DNA of 15,019 nt from Bacteriovoracaceae bacterium (GCA_947475645.1 CANJNU010000001.1:1-15019); one strand, 5' to 3'; shown: positions 1 to 6,678, counted from the stretch's first letter. Notes: generated by a model not told the origin, from the sequence alone. Made by a program: numbers and translations.

Positions 1-213
1 ATCTCCGCCGACCAGATGGGTGCCTCGATTGGAAAGATTCTCAGGCAGCAGTCCGAACAGATTCGAGTCACTCGCGTACTGCTAGCGGAAAAAGCAGGAG
101 CAGCGGCCGCCCAAAAAGTAATGATTCCGATGATTCTCTTCATCGTACCCGCGGTGTTCTTAATGATTTTTGGTCCAGTAGGGCTGAGCTTTATGAGTAG
201 TGGGGCCAATTAA
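1..213 (+). CDS. tadC: TadC-type inner-membrane platform protein, 3' end only
   Basis: This is the C-terminal 70 residues of a type II secretion F-domain protein; the 5' part lies before the window and the frame is open from base 1. It begins ISADQMGASIGKIL, followed by a basic helix with LRQQSEQIRV and LLAEKAGAAAAQK. It ends in one membrane span, MILFIVPAVFLMIFGP. This order (ADxxG-x-I, LRxQxxxxR, KxxxPxxLFIxPAxFxxxxGP) is the typical TadC tail. With TadB, TadC forms the inner-membrane platform on which Flp pilins are assembled. TadB is encoded about 13 kb away (13200), whereas the two are normally neighbours. The stop is followed after one base by the next ATG, so it is probably co-transcribed with the DUF192 gene. 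The assignment to TadC rather than TadB rests on the tail motif and on a separate TadB being present. Confidence 0.88.
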   Translation: MSADQMGASIGKILRQQSEQIRVTRVLLAEKAGAAAAQKVMIPMILFIVPAVFLMIFGPVGLSFMSSGAN

Positions 214-214
214 T

Positions 215-604
215 ATGGGTGACAGATTTGTGACCGTTCTAAAGCTCAGTAATCAACAGCAGATTGCCGATCAGTGTTCTGTGGCAGACCATTTTTTGAG
301 TCGGCTGAAAGGCTGGATGGGCGTTTCTTCCCTTGCGAGGGGAAGTGGACTTCTATTGTCTCCGTGTAATGACATTCACATGTGGTTTATGAGGGTCTCT
401 ATTGACGCGGTTTTCTTACAGTACGAGAAGACGACTCCGCAGGGGGCCCATTGGAAGGTTACCTCAGTGTTTAAAGAATTAAAGCCCTGGAAAGTGCTTC
501 CCGTAAGAGACGGGTTAGCTCAGGCCACGTTGGAGCTCCCGGCGGGAATGGTGGCGAGTTGCGCAATTGAAAAGGGGGATACCCTGTGTATAAGCTCACA
601 GTAG
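215..604 (+). CDS. DUF192 family protein
   Basis: A 129-residue protein of the DUF192 family, a small beta-rich fold of unknown biochemical function. Family hallmarks seen are a leading GWMG segment with a Gly-Leu-rich continuation (residues 33-50), the core CNDIHMWFMRVSIDAVFL corresponding to the usual F-WMK-N-x-PLDI-F pattern, and the closing VLELPAG-like stretch LELPAGMV near residue 110. The start is placed at ATG 215, one base after the tadC stop; a GTG at 200 in the same frame would add five residues and overlap tadC. Many DUF192 proteins are exported, but no signal peptide is visible here, so this one should be cytoplasmic. Its 3' end overlaps the next gene by 19 bases. The position between tadC and the FHA genes suggests a link to the pilus, but no function can be stated. 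Confidence 0.82.
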   Translation: MGDRFVTVLKLSNQQQIADQCSVADHFLSRLKGWMGVSSLARGSGLLLSPCNDIHMWFMRVSIDAVFLQYEKTTPQGAHWKVTSVFKELKPWKVLPVRDGLAQATLELPAGMVASCAIEKGDTLCISSQ

Positions 605-2157
605 TTGCAGGGCCTACTCGGGGTGCAACGTTTGCCGTAGCTTCGGGTGAGACGACCTTGGGGCGTCAAACAGGGAATTCGATTACTTTGGCTTCGTCTA
701 AGGTTTCGAAGCGGCACTGCACCGTTCGGGTCGTTGACACTGACGTGACTCTGACTGACTTGGGTAGCTCAAATGGAACATTTGTGAATGGCGAGCTAAC
801 TAAGCAAAAGAAGTTGAAGGTGGGAGATCGGATTGGTGTTGGCGAATATATTTTTGAACTCTCAAAGCCTATGGTTCGAGCCCCTGCTCCCATGGCTGTA
901 ATGAGGCCTTCATCGGTTCAGCAATCGGCAGCATTTACGACTGGAGTGACCAGTGTAACGCAGCACCAGGAACCGACTGATCTTCCAGGTAAGATTTTTT
1001 GGACGATTGAGAACAAGTTGATGCCGTTTCTGTATGGCTTAGCTTTTAAGAATGAGTGGCGGGTATTGGTGATTGCGTTAATGTCGACGTTGGTTCTGGG
1101 TAACCTTGTGTTGTCGGTTTATCCAGTACTTGAACAGAATCAGCAAAACTTAATCAATGAAATGAAGAAACGGGCAAGCTTCATAGCGAAGCAGATTGCT
1201 GAGAAAAATAGCCAGTTTTTAGCAGCACGGATGGAAACAAAGACGGATATTGGAAGCATTGATTCGGCTGAAGGAGTGAGAATAGCCTATTTGACTGATG
1301 TGGAGGGCCGCATTTTAGCGCCCGCCAATAAAATGAATCAGTACGTCAGCTCAGGGCCTGAGGGCGCGGTGATGTCGCGTGCCCGGATTCAGTACCGCAA
1401 AGGTTTAGAAGTAGGAATGAGTGAAGTGAGTGATGACGTAGTCGTTGCGATTGAGCCTATTCGAGTACTGAGCACTCAGTTGGGGAGAAATGTAACCATC
1501 GGACTTGCGGTAGCATCCCTCGATGCGGGAAGTGTGAAGATCGATCTAGGAGAGGTAGGAGTGACGTATTCCAAGAGCTTAATCTTTACGGCTCTGTTCG
1601 GAGGTCTCATCTCATTCTTAATCTATCGGGTTACCTTGAAGCCGCTCGAAGTATTGAACGATGATATGGATAAAGTACTTAAGGGGGAGATCTCTCAGAT
1701 TACGCATGAGTTTAAGTTCGAAGAACTCAATCCACTCTGGGCGATTATTCGGTCCGCTCTTCAGCGTATTCCGAAGCAGGGAAGCGAGGGTGAAGCGCAC
1801 TTAGACGGCGGCATTAGTCCCGAAGAAGTGATTGGTCCGCTTCGGGCCTTAGGCGCATCAAATCGCTTCGCGGTAATGGTCTTAGATGCGAATCGTAAGA
1901 TCGTTTTCGTAAATGCAAACTTTGAGGAGGCGACAGGGATTCGGGCTGACTCTGTTCAGGGGCAAGACGTAGCATCAGTTGCGCGTGATCAATCGCTCTC
2001 ACCCTTCCTAAATGATTTGATGGATCGTGCCGCGAATGGCGTGGACTCGGTAATCGAAGATACCGAATTTTCTGGAGTCGCTCATCAATGTTCGATCACG
2101 GCTTTTGGCTCGCCGCCGAAATGTTATCTTTTCTATGCCGTTCGGGCGGAGGGGTAA
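586..2157 (+). CDS. FHA - membrane sensor - HAMP - PAS protein
   Basis: 523 residues. The N-terminus (about 5-95) is an FHA phosphothreonine-binding domain with G26-R27, S41-K-R-H44 and the loop LGSSNGTFVNG (59-69), all key residues intact. A variable linker leads to TM1 (about 158-180). A roughly 150-residue extracytoplasmic segment follows, resembling a single-Cache/PAS sensor (IAYLTDVEGRILAP, 233-246), then TM2 (about 331-348), a HAMP-like region starting LKPLEVL and ending near 395, and a cytoplasmic PAS domain (about 425-520; RKIVFVNANFEEATGI). There is no kinase, cyclase or methyl-acceptor domain, so the FHA and PAS parts would be the output. Start is GTG 586, inside the end of the DUF192 gene, with an AGGGGG ribosome site (573-578) about seven bases upstream. 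Probably a membrane receptor that recruits phosphorylated partners. Domain calls are by motif; the sensor class is an inference. Confidence 0.85.
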   Translation: MYKLTVVAGPTRGATFAVASGETTLGRQTGNSITLASSKVSKRHCTVRVVDTDVTLTDLGSSNGTFVNGELTKQKKLKVGDRIGVGEYIFELSKPMVRAPAPMAVMRPSSVQQSAAFTTGVTSVTQHQEPTDLPGKIFWTIENKLMPFLYGLAFKNEWRVLVIALMSTLVLGNLVLSVYPVLEQNQQNLINEMKKRASFIAKQIAEKNSQFLAARMETKTDIGSIDSAEGVRIAYLTDVEGRILAPANKMNQYVSSGPEGAVMSRARIQYRKGLEVGMSEVSDDVVVAIEPIRVLSTQLGRNVTIGLAVASLDAGSVKIDLGEVGVTYSKSLIFTALFGGLISFLIYRVTLKPLEVLNDDMDKVLKGEISQITHEFKFEELNPLWAIIRSALQRIPKQGSEGEAHLDGGISPEEVIGPLRALGASNRFAVMVLDANRKIVFVNANFEEATGIRADSVQGQDVASVARDQSLSPFLNDLMDRAANGVDSVIEDTEFSGVAHQCSITAFGSPPKCYLFYAVRAEG

Positions 2158-2169
2158 CCAGATCGACAC

Positions 2170-3156
2170 ATGGGCTCAGCATTACGGTTTAAACAACAAT
2201 CACTTCCTCGGCAAAACACAGAGCGAGCTAGGCTTCGTGTCATTCAGGGGCCCGATCAGGGGGCTACCTTCGTGATCGTAGGGATATCTGCGACCGTGGG
2301 GCGAGGAGAAGAGAACGATATCGTTTTGGCTGACTTGAAGTCGTCGCGAGTTCACGCACAGTTCATCTTTGCCCAAAGCGAGTGGAACGTGAAGGATCTC
2401 GGAAGTGCAAACGGAATTCAGATTAATCAAAAACGCGCAACTTCTGGAAGAATTGTTTCGGGAGATGTGGTGAGCTTAGGGGAGACGAGCTTTGAGTTCC
2501 TAACAGCCGAGAGTCCGACCCTCTTTTTGCTTCGACCACCTCAATCGGCCGAGGAGATTCAGAAATCGAAGAAGGCTGAATCAGAACACTTGAAGCGCGT
2601 GCTTTCATTAGGCTCGGCCACAGCCACTCCAGCCGGGCAATCTCAGAGCCAGAAGAAAGTGCTTATTTACGTCGTTTTAGCGATCGCTGGCGCGCTATTC
2701 TTTCTTATGGATGATCCGTCAAGTAAAGCTAAAGTTGGATCGAAGAAAGTACGCGAAGCCGAGACACAAGACCTGAGTAAATATCTTCCTGCCGTTGCTT
2801 TGGATTCTGTGACAGCCAGAACGGTGGACCAATTTTATAAGGCAGGTTTTAGGGAGTTCTTGAATGGAAACTATCTACGAGCAAAGCCACAATTTGAGAC
2901 TGTCTTGCAAATGCAGCCGAGCCACCAGCTGGCTCGGATCTATCTAGAGAACTGCGATAAAGAACTGATCACTCAGGTTGACCTTCACTTGAAACGTGGA
3001 AAGAGGGCAATGGCCGGAGGTAAATACAAAGAGGCAAAGGCGAACTTCGAGTCTGTTTTGCGGTTTATGTTTAAGGATCAGGCTAGTCCGGCTTTTACGG
3101 AAGCCCGCGATCAGATTGAGCTCGTCAACAAGATGATGAAGGGCGAGGTGAAGTAG
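2170..3156 (+). CDS. FHA - single TM - TPR protein
   Basis: 328 residues. An FHA domain occupies about 20-112, with G44-R45, S59-R-V-H62 and DLGSANG (76-82), a functional-looking phosphothreonine site. A charged linker precedes one membrane span (about 163-180, VLIYVVLAIAGALFFLM). The C-terminal half has two TPR-like helical pairs, at about 220-252 (FLNGNYLRAKPQFETVLQMQP) and 270-300 (AMAGGKYKEAKANFESVL). With the FHA end in the cytoplasm, the TPR part should lie in the periplasm. Start ATG 2170 is the first in this frame after the previous stop at 2155-2157; the best ribosome site, GGAGGGG (2148-2154), is rather far upstream (15 bases). It is a short relative of the next gene, probably from duplication. 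Likely role: link phosphothreonine signals to an envelope complex; the partner is unknown. Confidence 0.83.
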   Translation: MGSALRFKQQSLPRQNTERARLRVIQGPDQGATFVIVGISATVGRGEENDIVLADLKSSRVHAQFIFAQSEWNVKDLGSANGIQINQKRATSGRIVSGDVVSLGETSFEFLTAESPTLFLLRPPQSAEEIQKSKKAESEHLKRVLSLGSATATPAGQSQSQKKVLIYVVLAIAGALFFLMDDPSSKAKVGSKKVREAETQDLSKYLPAVALDSVTARTVDQFYKAGFREFLNGNYLRAKPQFETVLQMQPSHQLARIYLENCDKELITQVDLHLKRGKRAMAGGKYKEAKANFESVLRFMFKDQASPAFTEARDQIELVNKMMKGEVK

Positions 3157-3158
3157 AT

Positions 3159-5336
3159 ATGGGCGCTCCGAAGCTCACCGTTCTAAAAAATGGTCAGACA
3201 TTGAAGACCTATGAAGTCTCCGGCGAGGTGGCACTGGGACGCGGGCAGGACTGCGTAATTTGTCTGGAAGATCGGGCTATTTCGCGGAAACACGCTTTAT
3301 TTAAAGCCGTAGTGGGTGGCGTTCAGGTTGAGGGGCAGAGTGAATTCTCGCCTCTGAAGCTGAATGGAGCTGATTGCCAGAAGGCATTACTGAAAGACGC
3401 AGATGTAATTGCCATCGGCCCCTACCTGATTAGGGTGTCGCTAGAGGCTCAGGTTGCAGTGGCGACCGTAAGCGATGAGATGGGGGGGCGTGAACAACAG
3501 GTCGTCGCTTCCGAGGTATCGGGAGAGTCAATAGAATCGGAAGAGTCGTCAGGTGATCGTAGTGAGGCCTTCGACGAATCACAGGACGCGGTGGATTTGT
3601 CATCGGATTCATCGCCAGTTCCTGAAATGGAGTTGGGCCTGGAACCCGCGAATTTTGAAGAGTCGAGCGAAGAGGATAAGACCCGAGTGGCGTCTGTATC
3701 GAGTCTGCGAGCGACGCTGATGATCGCACCAGGTCTTGCCAACCATACGCACTTTGAGATTACGCGGGAGGAGATCTCGATTGGGCGCGGGTCTGACTGT
3801 GATATCGTTCTCAACGACAAAAAAGCGTCGCGAAAAAATACGATAATTCGTAGAGTGGGGGCGTCGTATCGGATTAAGGACTTGAACTCGGCCAATGGTA
3901 CGGCTGTGGATGGAGAATCAATTCAGGAAGCCGATTTGCCTGGAAAGGCACGAATTCGAGTAGGAAACACAGAATTCGATTTTGCGGCAGTGGATGTGAA
4001 TTACGCGAAGTCCGAAAGTGATTTCCTACCGATTACGGAAGATCCCGTAGAAAGTATGGATTCGGGACTGGGCTCGGACTTTCTATTGCCAAGTTCTAGC
4101 GTTGATTTGGCATCAGAGCCTCCTGTGCAGACTCAGGCCCCCTTGGAGGGATTGAATTCGGCTGGAATTACGGGAATCGGTCCGGGTGATCCGAGTCGCA
4201 TGGGCATCGTTGAGAAGATTAAGAACTTTAAAACACTCCCTCCGAAGCAGAAGGTATTTGTGGTGCTTACGGTTTTTGCCGGCCTTTACGTTGGAATGTT
4301 ATTGTTAGAGGACGAATCGGCGGAGCCCACGAAGGGAAAGTCCAGAAAACCGAAAACTATGGCGTCGGCACGCCCGAGTGCTGGGCCGGGCTCGTTGTTA
4401 TTTGAAAATCTCGCAAAAGAGAAGCAAGCGTTTATTGAAGCCCAGAGAAATCTGGCGTTTGACTATTTTAAGAACCGTGAATACGACAAGGCTCTTTTTG
4501 AACTCGATAAGATCTTCTCAATCATTGCTGATTACAAAGACGCAAAGGACATTCAGCGATTCGCTCGCGAGGGTAAGCGGCAGTTCGAGGTGATCGACGA
4601 GGAACGCCGCAAGAGAGAAGAAGCGGAGCGATTGAAGTTAAAGGTATCGGGTCTGCTCGACGACGCGCGTGAGCGTATGGCGCGCAAGTACTACGAGCAG
4701 GCTCGTGAACTTTTTACCCAGATCACGTTGATCGACCCCGACAATGTGCAAGTGGGCATATGGAAGCGACAGATTGAGGATGAAGAGGAGAAGCAGAAGC
4801 AAGCGGATATGGCCCGGCAAATTCAGCACGAGATGAACAAAAAAGCATGGAGCCTGATTCAAGAGGGTCGCCAGCTGAGAAGCTCGAAGCGGTTTCAAGC
4901 CAGTATTGATTTATTATTGAGTGTAAAAGAACTGGGCGCGGCCGACACAAAAGTGGTTCCCGAAGCGAATCGACTTATTGCACTGTCTCGATCAGCGATA
5001 AGCGGAACTCGAGATCCGTTGCTTCTTCAAGCAAAGGACGCTGAAGTTAAAGGCGATCTGCCAGGTGCATTTGAGTATTTTCGGCAAGCGACAAAGGCCG
5101 ATCCTCTGCATCCGGCGGGTTACGCCGGCATGAATCGAATTCGTACCGTATTACACGATCGCGCTCAGGCGGTGTATCGTGAGGGAATTGTAGCTGAAGG
5201 GTTTAGTGACTTTAGTGTGGCCCGTAAAAAATTTCAGGAGTGCCTTAAAATTGCGCCCAAAGACGATACTTATCATGAGCGATCGCAGAAGAAGTTAGAT
5301 CGGTACCCGCAGTCGTTATTTAAGGAGGAGGGGTGA
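3159..5336 (+). CDS. Double-FHA - single TM - TPR protein
   Basis: 725 residues. FHA-1 (about 5-95) keeps G27-R28 and S42-R-K-H45 but has only LNG (68-70) in place of the usual S-x-N-G loop. A very acidic, serine-rich linker (about 105-180) follows. FHA-2 (183-278) keeps G209-R210, S224 and LNSANGT (242-248) but has Asn227 where the conserved His is expected. A second Ser/Pro/Gly linker leads to a membrane span (about 365-383, VFVVLTVFAGLYVGMLLL). The C-terminal half is helical, with coiled-coil segments (about 470-500 and 538-565) and TPR-like repeats near 430-455, 500-530, 565-595, 625-655 and 670-702. The predicted layout is FHA domains inside and TPR outside the inner membrane. ATG 3159 lies two bases after the preceding stop. 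It may be a scaffold for the pilus; the TPR part recalls TadD, which is not seen here. That comparison is inference. Confidence 0.84.
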   Translation: MGAPKLTVLKNGQTLKTYEVSGEVALGRGQDCVICLEDRAISRKHALFKAVVGGVQVEGQSEFSPLKLNGADCQKALLKDADVIAIGPYLIRVSLEAQVAVATVSDEMGGREQQVVASEVSGESIESEESSGDRSEAFDESQDAVDLSSDSSPVPEMELGLEPANFEESSEEDKTRVASVSSLRATLMIAPGLANHTHFEITREEISIGRGSDCDIVLNDKKASRKNTIIRRVGASYRIKDLNSANGTAVDGESIQEADLPGKARIRVGNTEFDFAAVDVNYAKSESDFLPITEDPVESMDSGLGSDFLLPSSSVDLASEPPVQTQAPLEGLNSAGITGIGPGDPSRMGIVEKIKNFKTLPPKQKVFVVLTVFAGLYVGMLLLEDESAEPTKGKSRKPKTMASARPSAGPGSLLFENLAKEKQAFIEAQRNLAFDYFKNREYDKALFELDKIFSIIADYKDAKDIQRFAREGKRQFEVIDEERRKREEAERLKLKVSGLLDDARERMARKYYEQARELFTQITLIDPDNVQVGIWKRQIEDEEEKQKQADMARQIQHEMNKKAWSLIQEGRQLRSSKRFQASIDLLLSVKELGAADTKVVPEANRLIALSRSAISGTRDPLLLQAKDAEVKGDLPGAFEYFRQATKADPLHPAGYAGMNRIRTVLHDRAQAVYREGIVAEGFSDFSVARKKFQECLKIAPKDDTYHERSQKKLDRYPQSLFKEEG

Positions 5337-5339
5337 GGG

Positions 5340-6080
5340 ATGGAAATTAAAATCAAGGCGATTTCGAGTTTTTCGACTCAAGGTTGTCTGCCGCTCCAAG
5401 AAGACCGAATTCTATCACTTCAAGAAACAGGTATTTTTGCAGTAGCGGATGGTTTTGGCGGGAAGGGTGCTGGCTTCCGAGCAGCACAGATCTCATGCGA
5501 CTCCGTAAAGGCATTTTTAGTGAAAGAAGCTGGAGACGAGGAGGCTACTTTACCCTTTGAGTTACGGCCCTATTTCTCTTTGGCGGGCAATATTCTATTT
5601 AATTCGTTGATCTTTGCGAACCGACAAGTGAATGCCGAAAACCAAGGCAGGAAGGTGGAAGATCGAGGGGGCGCTTCTTTAGTGGCGGCGTATTTAGATG
5701 GTGCGGTTCTGTCGATTGCGAACGTAGGATGCTGTTCGGCATTCTTGGTCCGGGACGGCCATCTCACCGAATTGGCCTTGCCTCGAAGTTTTGCACGAAT
5801 GTGCGATCCATTTGCAGTGGAGACCGACTGGACTCGACAGGTTCCTTTAATGGCGCTGGGTATGTCGGAGTCGCTTGAGCCCGAGATGACGGAGTACCGT
5901 CTGCGAGAGGGAGACTGGGTTTGGTTTCAGTCGGATGGGGTGGGTGGCGGAACGCGATGCCGCTTGCCTCATTTACAGCAAGAAGGGGCAAGTCCGACGC
6001 AAAGTGCAGAGACCTGGGTTCAGTGGATGAAGGCTCAAAAATTTGTCGATAACGCCTCGGGATTATTGTTAATTTTATAA
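5340..6080 (+). CDS. PP2C-type Ser/Thr protein phosphatase
   Basis: 246 residues covering a minimal PP2C catalytic domain, a metal-dependent enzyme that removes phosphate from Ser/Thr. Visible motifs in order: QED22, FAVADGFGGKGAG with D37-G38, GGASLVAAYLDG (110-121), the ANVG strand followed by CCSAFLV (127-137; the family usually has GDSR here), QSDG (197-200) with D199, and DNAS (237-240). The aspartates expected to hold the two metals (D22, D37, D199, D237) are present. The arginine that normally precedes the first acidic motif and contacts phosphate is not evident. No membrane span or signal peptide, so cytoplasmic. A strong AAGGAGGAG ribosome site (5322-5330) lies at the end of the previous gene, three bases separating stop and start. 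Its likely substrates are phosphothreonine proteins read by the three FHA proteins just upstream. Confidence 0.86.
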   Translation: MEIKIKAISSFSTQGCLPLQEDRILSLQETGIFAVADGFGGKGAGFRAAQISCDSVKAFLVKEAGDEEATLPFELRPYFSLAGNILFNSLIFANRQVNAENQGRKVEDRGGASLVAAYLDGAVLSIANVGCCSAFLVRDGHLTELALPRSFARMCDPFAVETDWTRQVPLMALGMSESLEPEMTEYRLREGDWVWFQSDGVGGGTRCRLPHLQQEGASPTQSAETWVQWMKAQKFVDNASGLLLIL

Positions 6081-6109
6081 GTTGATTAAAAGACTACAGT
6101 ATTAGACAC

Positions 6110-6136
6110 TCAAATGAGGCTAGGAATGTCCGATAA
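6110..6136 (+). promoter_or_regulatory. Sigma-28 (FliA)-like promoter before pilin 1
   Basis: In the 88-base gap before the first pilin, TCAA (6110-6113) is followed by exactly 15 bases and then TCCGATAA (6129-6136). The known FliA pattern is TAAA-N15-GCCGATAA, so the match is 3 of 4 and 7 of 8 with exact spacing. Transcription would start near 6143, leaving a leader of about 26 bases with GAGG before ATG 6169. No convincing sigma-70 pair is seen in the gap. The match is by eye only. Confidence 0.5.
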
Positions 6137-6168
6137 GTATAGGGAATGGAAAAAGTGAGGAACGATGT

Positions 6169-6366
6169 ATGAAGCGAATTCAATTGAAGCATAGGCTAAA
6201 ACAGCTTTGGAGTGAGGAGTCGGGACAATCGACAACTGAATACATTCTCATTCTCTCTGCCGTAGTGATGATTGCCGTGAAGTTTAAAACCACGATTACG
6301 AAAAAATTGGAGGGAATCGTGGACAAGGTAGGTGGCGATATCGAAAGTAATATCGGAACTAACTAA
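6169..6366 (+). CDS. flp: Flp family type IVb pilin 1
   Basis: A 65-residue prepilin. A basic 19-residue leader ends SEESG and is followed by QSTTEYILILSAVVMIAV, the class III signal seen in Flp pilins: cleavage after G19, Glu at mature position 5 (E24) followed by Tyr25, then a hydrophobic stretch. The mature subunit is about 46 residues, a normal Flp size. The start at ATG 6169 has GAGG (6157-6160) at suitable distance; a second ATG at 6165 is out of frame. It is the first gene after the FliA-like promoter and is followed by a large palindrome, an arrangement that would suit the most abundant product, so it is the best candidate for the major pilin. The substrate of CpaA (6659) and of the TadA/B/C assembly machine. 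Confidence 0.9.
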   Translation: MKRIQLKHRLKQLWSEESGQSTTEYILILSAVVMIAVKFKTTITKKLEGIVDKVGGDIESNIGTN

Positions 6367-6384
6367 TTTACGGGCAACACTGGC

Positions 6385-6434
6385 ATGCAGAAGAGTCGAA
6401 GGCGGCAATTATTGCCGAGCTTCGCTTTCTGCAT
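6385..6434. repeat. 50-base imperfect palindrome between pilins 1 and 2
   Basis: The arms are ATGCAGAA (6385-6392) with TTCTGCAT (6427-6434), CGAAG (6397-6401) with CTTCG (6420-6424), and CGGCA (6403-6407) with TGCCG (6413-6417), around a five-base loop. Small bulges separate the blocks, and AG/CT (6394-6395/6425-6426) can add two pairs. About 20 base pairs could form. No run of T follows, so it is not a standard terminator. It could stabilise or allow processing of the pilin 1 transcript, or be a copy of a genome repeat. Confidence 0.7.
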
Positions 6435-6456
6435 TCTGTCGTATACTGACTCCAGC

Positions 6457-6678
6457 ATGATGAAGAGGTTGAGACTGATGTGGGCAGAGTTTTTAAGAGA
6501 CGAATCGGGACAGGCGACTGTTGAGTATATTCTCTTGCTGTCTGGAACGATTATCGGGGCCGCTGCACTTTCAAAGGCAATTTTGAGAGGCATGGAGAAC
6601 GGAATTCTTAGTTTGGGTAATCAACTACAGAAGGATTTAAAAACGGGGAGAGCCGATCTTGGCATTTGGGAAAATTAA
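6457..6678 (+). CDS. flp: Flp family type IVb pilin 2
   Basis: A second pilin of about 73 residues. The leader ends FLRDESG and is followed by QATVEYILLLSGTIIGAAAL: a class III signal with cleavage after G18, E23-Y24 at mature positions 5-6 and a hydrophobic helix. The mature part (about 55 residues) is slightly longer than pilin 1. The start is uncertain: ATG 6457 or 6460 gives a leader like that of pilin 1 (MKR...), but neither has a clear ribosome site. ATG 6478 has a purine stretch (AAGAGG) upstream but a shorter leader. An upstream in-frame ATG at 6385 lies inside the palindrome and would give an abnormally long leader. The 3' end overlaps cpaA by 20 bases. Probably a minor or alternative pilin. 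Confidence 0.85.
   Translation: MMKRLRLMWAEFLRDESGQATVEYILLLSGTIIGAAALSKAILRGMENGILSLGNQLQKDLKTGRADLGIWEN
6645..6650 (+). promoter_or_regulatory. Ribosome binding site fixing the TTG start of cpaA
   Basis: GGGGAG lies eight bases before TTG 6659 and supports this rare start inside the end of pilin 2. No ATG occurs in the cpaA frame until well past the first catalytic aspartate. Confidence 0.6.

Noticed and set aside
266..273. GCCGATCA as a second FliA -10 element near the start of the DUF192 gene
   Set aside because: It lies inside the coding region, has no TAAA-like element 15 bases upstream, and would start downstream of the gene's own ATG.
3449..3895. Open frame on the minus strand opposite the acidic linker of the double-FHA gene
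   Set aside because: Low-complexity Ser/Asp translation mirroring the Ser/Glu linker on the + strand; no independent support.
4378..4593. Short + strand open frame inside the double-FHA gene
   Set aside because: Basic, motif-free translation in a different frame of a continuous TPR-coding region.
6385..6434. Palindrome as a rho-independent terminator
   Set aside because: The stem is strong but no T run follows, so only the repeat or processing interpretations are kept.
6442..6447. TATACT just before pilin 2, as a promoter giving an almost leaderless transcript
   Set aside because: The hexamer is good but no -35 match is found at 16-18 bases spacing and there is no TG extension, so one hexamer is not enough.
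6385..6456. Earlier ATG start for pilin 2 at 6385
   Set aside because: It would lie inside the palindrome, has no ribosome site and would give a leader of over 40 residues with a Phe/Cys-rich part unlike Flp leaders.
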